Shown one piece after another: positions 43,311-51,200 of a DNA stretch of 64,000 bases (position 1 is its first letter; the number at the start of each line of letters is the position of its first letter). Source of the stretch: Lachnospiraceae bacterium (lineage in GTDB: Bacteria; Bacillota; Clostridia; Lachnospirales; Lachnospiraceae); assembly GCA_910575075.1 (NCBI GenBank), contig CAJTCY010000008.1, positions 2,501 to 66,500 on the forward strand, in the 5' to 3' direction. Made by a program: the position numbers and the translations under genes. Under the pieces are notes generated by a model. That model did not search any database and was not told where the DNA came from. It saw nothing but the letters and a program-made list of their open reading frames with translations.

Positions 43311-44654
43311 TTACTCTGGCAAATAGGAGCTGTATTTCCGGTTTCGGTCTGCATAATCCAATACCTCCTCCAGTGTTTTCTCTTTTTTTAGCCAGTCAAT
43401 TTGCTGCGCCGCAAAGGAGTTCTGGAAGTCCCAGATTAATTGAGAATTTCCTCCTGACACATCCAGCACCCGCCCCTGCGCCTCATACCAGTCGATATCT
43501 TGTTGAATTTTGCTGTGATAGGCAGGAGGGATGCCCTTGATCACGGAAGAAGACTGGGTGAAACCCAAAATTTCCTGACCAAGCTTCTGATCGTCCAAAA
43601 GTGCATAGAGAATATCGTCAATCAGTTCTCCATATTGCGTATCTGCACTTTTCATAAACGTCAGGTTTGTCTCCCGCAGCAGCTTTGACGCCCCCTGCTT
43701 TGCAGGATAGGGGAAAATTCCGAAATCGATGTCTTTGCCATACTGGTTTGCAAACTGCATGGACCAGGAACCGGTCAGATACATAGCTGCTTCTCCCTGC
43801 GTAAACCGGCTGTCACTTTCAAACTGTTCCAACTGCAATGCGTCTTCCCAGGAATTCTCTAAAATCATCTTGTTATTCTCCAGGCAGTGGCGAATCTGCT
43901 CATTTCCCCCAAAATCCTGTTTCCCCTCCCGAAATTGGTCCCCCCAGTCAGGTATCTCACAAAAAATATCGTTCATCAGGTACTGCATGGTCATATTAGC
44001 CACCTTCCAATGTTCCTGAAAATGTGATGCGAAAGGCACAATGTCATGGTCTTTCAGACACTGTATGACAGCTTTCATCTCCTCCTCCGTTTCCGGCGGC
44101 TCCAGTTCCAGTCTTCTGAAGATATCTTTATTGTAGATCACTCCCTGGTACCATGCATTATAAGGTACGCCGTATACCTCCCCATTTACCATCACCGCTT
44201 CTAACGCTTCTTCCTCTATCTTTTGGCTGCATCGCTCTTCGATCACTCCCAGATTCCCGGTTTTGGCATATGTCTTAACATCCTGGGCTTTGCCGATCAT
44301 AAGATCAGGTACGTCTCCGGCTGCGAAATGCCCTTGTATTTTTGCATTAAACCCATCCCCCCAGTCCACGCATTCCCACTCCAGCCTGACATTCGGAAAT
44401 TTTTCTAACAGCCATTCGTCAATCATGTCTTCTATCCCTGCATCTGAGGTGGACTGTCCGGCAAGAACCGTAATCGTCTCCGGCTCTCTTTCCTCCACTG
44501 CTTCCTGTCCGCAGCCTGTCAGAACAATGCCTGCTGCCAAAACCGTTCCCAGCAGCTTATTTCCGGCCCATAACACCCTCCGCCGCTTTCTCTTCCCTAT
44601 TCTTCCAACTGTGGCTTCTCTTCTTTTCATACGCTTTTCATAAGTCCTTTTCAC
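43311..44654 (-). CDS. Extracellular sugar-binding lipoprotein (probable sensor input)
   Basis: 447 residues; starts with GTG at 44654 in a four-base overlap with the regulator stop, behind GGAGAGG. Lipobox LAAGIVLTGC. The mature protein is a family 1 solute-binding protein. It is clearly a paralogue of the operon's first gene: both have TVLAGQST.DAGIEDMIDE, LEWECVDWG, PDLMIGKAQDV and QGEAAM. Since it is encoded with the YesM/YesN pair and far from the permeases, it probably presents ligand to the kinase and is not itself the transport protein. A second transport specificity is the alternative. Confidence 0.82.
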   Translation of the reverse strand: MKRTYEKRMKRREATVGRIGKRKRRRVLWAGNKLLGTVLAAGIVLTGCGQEAVEEREPETITVLAGQSTSDAGIEDMIDEWLLEKFPNVRLEWECVDWGDGFNAKIQGHFAAGDVPDLMIGKAQDVKTYAKTGNLGVIEERCSQKIEEEALEAVMVNGEVYGVPYNAWYQGVIYNKDIFRRLELEPPETEEEMKAVIQCLKDHDIVPFASHFQEHWKVANMTMQYLMNDIFCEIPDWGDQFREGKQDFGGNEQIRHCLENNKMILENSWEDALQLEQFESDSRFTQGEAAMYLTGSWSMQFANQYGKDIDFGIFPYPAKQGASKLLRETNLTFMKSADTQYGELIDDILYALLDDQKLGQEILGFTQSSSVIKGIPPAYHSKIQQDIDWYEAQGRVLDVSGGNSQLIWDFQNSFAAQQIDWLKKEKTLEEVLDYADRNRKYSSYLPE

Positions 44655-46255
44655 ATTTCCTCTCCCTCTTTCCTACAGGCGTTCCGGTACTCCCTTGGGC
44701 TGATTCCTTCATTCTTCTTAAATACCCTGCTGAAATATGTGTAGTCATCATAGCCCACCATAAATGCCGCCTCCGTCAAATTCATATCTGTATCTCTGAT
44801 ATATTCCTTTGATTTTTCAATTCGCTTCTTTGTGATATACAATATCAGGTTTACCCCTGTCTCCTGACGGAATATTTTGGAAAAGTAAGAGCTTTCTACA
44901 TGATACCGCTCTGCGATGGAGGATAAGGTCAGCTCTTCTGCATAATGAATGTCAATCCAGCCCGCCGCTTTCTGTACGATCTCGCGGGTGCTTTCTGCAT
45001 CCCCCACTTGATTCTCAGGCTTTAATATGTCAATCGCCTCTTTCATCATGTCGCATAATTTGCAGATATCCATATCTTCCGCTTTCTTGTCCAGGGTTTC
45101 CATGATGTTCTCCATATCCCCGATGCTGCCTCCCCCCTGCTCCTGCAGGGCGACATCCGTAAGACTGTTCAGGATCTGCCGCATGGTCTGTTTTACTTCC
45201 AGATAACTCCAGCCGTCTTTTTCACAATGCGCCAAGCCGATGGTTTCAAATATTAGCTGCCGCACACCTTCCATATTTCCCACCATCAAAAGACTGCGGA
45301 GCTGTTTGCTGCACTCTTTGCCGAATCTCTGGTTTACGCTTCCCATCTGCTGCCTGGGCGTCAAAATCTCATCCTGCCTGCAGTATCTCCTTGCCATCAG
45401 AAGTCCCACCGCCTCCACATAAGCCGTATGAATATTTTCCATAGAATAAGAATGTCCGCTGATACAGATCGTCAGACAAGTATCTGCGAAAGAAGAATCC
45501 TCTGCAAAGTAACATTTCAGCTTCTTTGCAATCCCCTCCAGCTCCTTTTCTGTTTTCTCCGTGACAGCAATAAATTCATTGGAACGGTAGATATAGTTAA
45601 ATACAATGCCCTCCTCATAACCTGTCAGTCTGCGGATTTCCTGTTTGAAATCGTAGCAGAAGCAGGTCATGTCATGATAATTCTGACGAATTCGTTCTGG
45701 CAGATTGTGAACCTTAATCAGCATCAGGCTCATTCCGGCAAAACATTCTTTGCCATTAATAGAAACTGCCGGAACAAAAGACTGCTTTTCCTTTTGCAGC
45801 ATCTGGCTGAATTCTCTGTCCTGAATCTGTGAAGCCATTTTCCGCAAACGACGCTTTTCATTTTCCCGCTCACTGATGATCTCCAACGCCCTGACCACCG
45901 CATTGACCAATTCCACCTTTGTGACGGGTTTTTTGAGGTAATTCGTAGCGCCGGACATAAACGTCCCCTTCACATATTCAAAATCATCATATCCACTCAC
46001 TACAAAGGCTACCACGTCAGGAAACTTCTCGCGTACCTTTTCTAACAGTTCCACACCGTTTAGAAAAGGCATATTGATATCGGTAATCAAAATATCCGGC
46101 ACAGTTTCTTCCATTCTCTGCAAGACCTCCTCCCCGTCTGCAGCCGGCTCTAAAAATTCCAGGCCGTAACTCTCCCAAGGTATCATTCTGCGTATTTTTT
46201 CACGCGTCCAATATTCATCATCTGCAAATAGTATTTTGTATTTTTTCTCATTCAT
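44651..46255 (-). CDS. YesN-type AraC-family response regulator
   Basis: 534 residues from MNEKKYKILFADDE at 46255, overlapping the kinase stop by eight bases. Receiver domain with ADDEYWTREKIR, phospho-acceptor DILITDINMPFLNG and the lysine in YLKKPVTKVE. A middle region of about 280 residues has no clear family. A C-terminal double helix-turn-helix follows: LTLSSIAERYHVESSYFSKI and EAAFMVGYDDYTYFSRVFKK. It probably activates the promoter at the head of this operon in response to the kinase. Confidence 0.9.
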   Translation of the reverse strand: MNEKKYKILFADDEYWTREKIRRMIPWESYGLEFLEPAADGEEVLQRMEETVPDILITDINMPFLNGVELLEKVREKFPDVVAFVVSGYDDFEYVKGTFMSGATNYLKKPVTKVELVNAVVRALEIISERENEKRRLRKMASQIQDREFSQMLQKEKQSFVPAVSINGKECFAGMSLMLIKVHNLPERIRQNYHDMTCFCYDFKQEIRRLTGYEEGIVFNYIYRSNEFIAVTEKTEKELEGIAKKLKCYFAEDSSFADTCLTICISGHSYSMENIHTAYVEAVGLLMARRYCRQDEILTPRQQMGSVNQRFGKECSKQLRSLLMVGNMEGVRQLIFETIGLAHCEKDGWSYLEVKQTMRQILNSLTDVALQEQGGGSIGDMENIMETLDKKAEDMDICKLCDMMKEAIDILKPENQVGDAESTREIVQKAAGWIDIHYAEELTLSSIAERYHVESSYFSKIFRQETGVNLILYITKKRIEKSKEYIRDTDMNLTEAAFMVGYDDYTYFSRVFKKNEGISPREYRNACRKEGEEM

Positions 46256-48050
46256 ATTTCTCTCCATCCGCTTGTCTTTCTGGCAGCTTCCCGTTGATTT
46301 CCGGCAGGATAATCCACACGCTGGTTCCTTCTCCCTCTGCGCTTTGAATGCGGATTCCATACCGCTCTCCGCAGAGCATCTTAATTCGGGCATTGATGTT
46401 ATGCAGCCCGATAGAATCCCCCTTCTCCACATAATGCCGGTCATTTTTTTCCAGCTCTTCGTTCAGCTTTTCGGCATTCATGCCAACGCCGTTGTCCGAT
46501 ACCCTTAACTTTAACATGCCTCCCTCTTTTTTCACCATAATATGGATGATCTTTTCTCCCCTCTTATTCCGCAGCCCATGATTCAGCGCATTTTCCACCA
46601 AAGGCTGTATGGAAATCCGTGGCAGGCGGTCTGACAGTGCTTCCTTATCAATTTCATAAATGTACTTTACATTATCCCGCATACGCACATCCATCACATA
46701 ACAGTAATTTTTTAAATGGGCAATTTCTTCTGCTACAGTTGAAAAGGGCTCCTTCATATTGAGGCTGTATCGGAAAATATTAGAAAGAGACTGGCTCAGC
46801 AGACTCACTTCCGGGCAGTCCCTGATCTCTGCAATACTGCTCATCGTCTCTAGCGTATTGTAAAGGAAGTGGGGATTGATCTGAGCCTGGAGCGCCTTAT
46901 ATTCCGCCTGGCTTGCCAATAGCTTTGCCTGGCTTTCTTTTTCCTTCAGCTCTTCCATCTGGTCCAGCATCTCATTAAAATTCTGCCCAAGCTCGCCAAT
47001 CTCATCATGATTCACCACCTGGGTACGCAGATGTGCTTCCCCTCCTTTAATCCGCTGAATGGTATCCATCAGCATGTCCAAAGGACGGATGATGCTGTGA
47101 GAAACCAAAATAGTAAGGGCGCTGGCAATTACAACCATCAACCCGGCGATCAAAAGCAGATTTCTAGTGAGCGCTTTCTGATTTTGCTGCAGTACGCTTT
47201 GCGGCATCATAGAATAAGCTGTCAGGTTATATTTTGCCTGTTCTACCTGAAATACCTCCTGCTTTTCCAATTGAAAAGTTCCTGTCTGATGCTTGCTGCG
47301 GATCTTTTCGGACATCTCCTTGAAATATTCCGCTTCCTTCCTGGAAAGTTCTCCGTAAGCCACCGCAGGACGGTCTCCTTTTGGCTGAAGCCAGATATAC
47401 ATGGTCTTCTCATTGCCGTATTTTTTCATAATAGAAATAAATTTCTTACTGTCAACGTCGCACACTGCATATCCAATTTTATGACTGCGGTTCCCGTTAT
47501 AATATAACTTCAGCACGAAACGCAGAATATCCTTTTCTCTGTATTGATTATAATAGCTGGTAATGAGCATCACCGCCTCTTCAGACTCTGCATATGTTCT
47601 GACAACTTCTGCATTCTCTTCCTCCGGTTCCTGATAAATATCAGATGCATAATTATGCTTCGGCGTGACTGCTCTGCGGTAGGTGCTGATGATTTCATGC
47701 TGGGGCGTATATAAGTAAAACGATACCACACTGTCCTCCGTTTCAAAATTAGTGGTTCCAATCTCATAGGCCTTACGATAAAATTCTGCCCGAAGGTTCT
47801 CCACCCTCTTTTCCTCTTTCAGAGCCTGTATAAAATCTTTCTCCATATATACTTCAATCATGCTGCTCTCAATACCCTTTACAAATGCAGAAATTTCGTT
47901 CTGCATGTTTCTCAGAGAATTTTCACTTTCCTCTTTCGCCTGATTATAGATAAACCCTGAGGATGAATCCTGGAACAGATACGTCTGCAAAAGCAGCGCC
48001 ACTAATGTGCTTCCAAGGCACATGAACAGTATTTTCATCCTTAACCTCAT
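46248..48050 (-). CDS. YesM-type sensor histidine kinase
   Basis: 600 residues from MRLRMKILFMCLG at 48050 (CAGGAGG upstream). Two membrane segments (about 5-24 and 292-314) enclose a 265-residue extracellular dCACHE-like sensor. HAMP follows, then the His_kinase core with QINPHFLYNTLETMSS (phospho-accepting histidine) and HATPase motifs VENALNHGLRNK and GDSIGLHNINARIKM. Such kinases sense sugars, directly or through a binding lipoprotein; a suitable lipoprotein gene follows the regulator. Part of the eight-gene operon, 154 bp after the giant enzyme. Confidence 0.9.
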   Translation of the reverse strand: MRLRMKILFMCLGSTLVALLLQTYLFQDSSSGFIYNQAKEESENSLRNMQNEISAFVKGIESSMIEVYMEKDFIQALKEEKRVENLRAEFYRKAYEIGTTNFETEDSVVSFYLYTPQHEIISTYRRAVTPKHNYASDIYQEPEEENAEVVRTYAESEEAVMLITSYYNQYREKDILRFVLKLYYNGNRSHKIGYAVCDVDSKKFISIMKKYGNEKTMYIWLQPKGDRPAVAYGELSRKEAEYFKEMSEKIRSKHQTGTFQLEKQEVFQVEQAKYNLTAYSMMPQSVLQQNQKALTRNLLLIAGLMVVIASALTILVSHSIIRPLDMLMDTIQRIKGGEAHLRTQVVNHDEIGELGQNFNEMLDQMEELKEKESQAKLLASQAEYKALQAQINPHFLYNTLETMSSIAEIRDCPEVSLLSQSLSNIFRYSLNMKEPFSTVAEEIAHLKNYCYVMDVRMRDNVKYIYEIDKEALSDRLPRISIQPLVENALNHGLRNKRGEKIIHIMVKKEGGMLKLRVSDNGVGMNAEKLNEELEKNDRHYVEKGDSIGLHNINARIKMLCGERYGIRIQSAEGEGTSVWIILPEINGKLPERQADGEKYE

Positions 48051-48151
48051 GGTTGACGCCTCCTGTCTGGCAGATGATATGATTTTGTTGTCATGATTTC
48101 CAACTTCTCCACAACTCATACAGAAACTGCACTGAGATTTCTGCACAAGCA

Positions 48152-48193
48152 GGCTGTGACAGACAGGAAATATCCCCCTGCGCTGCCACAGCC
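48152..48193 (-). terminator. Weak hairpin between the giant enzyme and the kinase gene
   Basis: AGGCTGTG pairs with CACAGCCT across about 26 partly paired bases, 11 bp after the enzyme's stop. No T run follows, so it may be a processing site or a partial attenuator that lowers expression of the regulatory genes. Confidence 0.35.
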
Positions 48194-48203
48194 TATTTCT
48201 TTC

Positions 48204-51200
48204 TTACTTTTTAATTACAACCTTCTTGGTCTTGCTCCATGCGCCGAGCACCTTTGTTTTACCAGATATCTTATAAGAACGAACCCTTACATAATACCGT
48301 TTCTTTGCTTTCAGCTTCTTTACCATGGTACGGGTAGTCTTATATTTTTTAACTGATACTAATTTTGCCTTTTTGAAGTTCTTATTCAAAGCATACTGAA
48401 TCTGATATCCGGATGCTTTCTTATCCTTCTTCCATTTCAAAGTAAAGGATTTGCTCTTTACCGATTTCAGACTGCTGATCTTCTGTTGTTTGGGCGCGAC
48501 CGTAACAGCAATTTTCATTGTGGCAGGCTTATAGTTGCTGTTGCCTGCCGCTATGACGGTGATTGTGGCTTTTCCGCATCCCTTGATGCTTACTTTGCCA
48601 TTCTTGCTTCCCACTGTCACAACCTTTTTGTCGGAAGATGTATAAGTCAAGGTTCCCTGGCCTTCCGCCTTAAGGGTAAAGGCTTTGGCGCCGTATACTT
48701 TCTTAATACGGGAAGATACTCCGGTAATTTTTCCGGCCGCCTTTGCCACGGTTACCGCCGCCAGGCTGCTGGCCTGCTCTGCTATCTTCTTCCCTGTAAC
48801 AGATTCATTGGTATTGGTCACCACACAATAGTAGTATGTGGTTCCTGCTGCTGCGGTGGACGGCGTATAAGACGCTTCTGCCGCCCCTTTGATCAGCTCT
48901 GCACCTTCTGTGCTGTTACTGGTATTTTTGTACCATTGATAACTTAAAGTCCCTTGGTCGCTTACCTTCGCCTCTATGGTCAATGCCTGCGCTTTTTGTC
49001 CAAGCGTGTAAGAGCCTTCGGCTGGCTGCCTGGTGATACTGGGCGCTGCAGCGTCTACTTTTCCGGCAGATCCTGCTTCTACCTTTATTTCTGCCAGGCT
49101 GCTGGCCTGTTCTGCCGTCTTCAGTCCGGTTGCCGCCTGGTTCGTATTCGTTACTATACAGTAATAGTAGAAAATGCCTTCTGTATCCGTTTCCGGCGTA
49201 TAGGAAGCTTCCACGGCCTCTTTGATCGGCTCTGCACCCTCTGTGCTGTTACTGGTATTTTTGTACCATTGATAGCTTAAAGTTCCTCCGTCTTCTGTCT
49301 CTGCCTCTACCGTTAATGTTTTTGCATCCTCACCTACTCGATAAGACGCGCTTTGAGGCTGTTTCGTAATCGTCGGGAATGCTGCGTCCACTTCCTGAGA
49401 GCCTGCTTCCCGGACTCTTACCATTGCCAGGCTGCTGGCCTGTTCTGCCGTCTTTATTACTGTTGCCGCAGGATTGGTATTCGTTACCATACAATAATAG
49501 TACAGCGTTCCTTTGGAAAGTGTGGACGGTGTATAAGAAGCTTTGACCGCCCCTTTGATCAACTCTGCACCCTCTGTGCTGTTACTGGTATTTTTGTACC
49601 ATTGATAACTTAAAGTTCCTCCGTCTTCTGTCTCTGCCTCTACCGTCAATGCTTTGGCCTCTTCTCCGTAGGCGTAAGATGCATGCTGAGGCTGTGTCTT
49701 TATAACGGGCACCGCTGCCTGCTCCCTTACTCCTGCTACCCGCACAAGCGCCATACTGCTGACTTGTTCTGCCGTCTTACTGCCTGTTACCTTGTCGTTG
49801 GTGTTCGTCACCACACAATAATAATAACATGTGCCTATGGATGTTATGTCTGGCGTGTAAGACGCCTTGTCAGCTCCTGCAATGCGTACTGCGCCTTCCG
49901 TACTGTTTTTATCATTTTTGTACCACTGATAGCTTAAAGTGCCTTGGTCGCTTACCCTTGCTTCTACCGTCAATGCATTTGCAGGCTGTTCCTGTCCATA
50001 TTGATAGAATGCGTTTTCCGGCTGCTTGGTAATGATAGGAATCTCAGCCTCTGTGATTTCCGGCTCCGGAAGCTTCATGGAGTCAGCAGACGCCGGAGCA
50101 ATGATAAATTTATCCATCCTGGGCGTGAAATCATCCTGAACGCTGCTGAATTTGTAGGAATTGTCATTTGACAGCCGGATGATATTCCTGCCCTTTTTGA
50201 GTTTTACGTCCACAATGGTATTGTTATAGGTGTCCCAGCAAAATGTATTCTTAAAGTATACGGTCTGAGGGATTTCCTCATTCACACTGATCTGCATGTA
50301 GCGTTCCACAAGATCTGTATTATAGGGATGCACATAGTCCTTCCCGTCCTGGGTCTTCATCACAGGCGCAGGCTCGTTATTGGCATAAAACACAGAAAGC
50401 TTATAGTCTCCTGCCTGTGCCACAGTCACATTCAGGGTCAGAGCGTTATCTTTGCCTCCCCGGAATCCTTCCACAGCCTTTCCGCCGGAAGCATATTTTG
50501 TCTCGATGATCTTTGGAACTGCTTTTCCTCCTGGCAGATAATTATAACCGTCTTCTTCATCTGTGCCGCTCAACTGATAGTCCTCTGCTTCCATCACAAT
50601 AGAATTGCCCGCCGTTGCCTCTGGAACCTCCGTAAAGACCACCTGGTCAATGGTGAGATTGGTTCCTTTCAGACACATTCCGTTGACGCCTGCAGTCAGA
50701 TAAATCATGCCTGCATTTTCATTTCCTAACGTCACATCCAGCAGTTTCTGCCAGCTCAGGCTAACCGTTGATTCCGCCTTAGCGTCTTTTGCATAGTTTA
50801 CTTTACTCCTGGAGAGTTCCGCCGTTCCAGTTCCGGCAGTTCCAACTTTGTAATAGCCATCTCTGGGCACATTCACATAGAATTCAAAGTTCCCGCTTCC
50901 CACTGCGCTGCCTGCGCCGCTAAAGCTTCCCTCCTGAGACAAAGCATAACCGTTCTGACTGGCCGCCAGCTCCTCCGGCTCTATGCAGACCACAGCTTCT
51001 TCTGCGGGCTCATAGGTCAGGTCAATCTTATCCAGCATAGCGCATAATATGGAATTAACGTCTTTCCCTTTCTGGGATTCTCCTTTATACATAAGCTGAA
51101 TCTCATGCTGTCCCTTTGTCAGTTCCACATAGACAGTCTTATAATTGTAATAGCCCCATTTTACGGTGGAATCATAGATGATTTCCTGAGGGCGCCCGCC

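Noticed and set aside
48753-50040. Regular repeat considered as a CRISPR or tandem non-coding array
   Set aside because: Units are 333 bp, in frame, and encode Ig-like domains.
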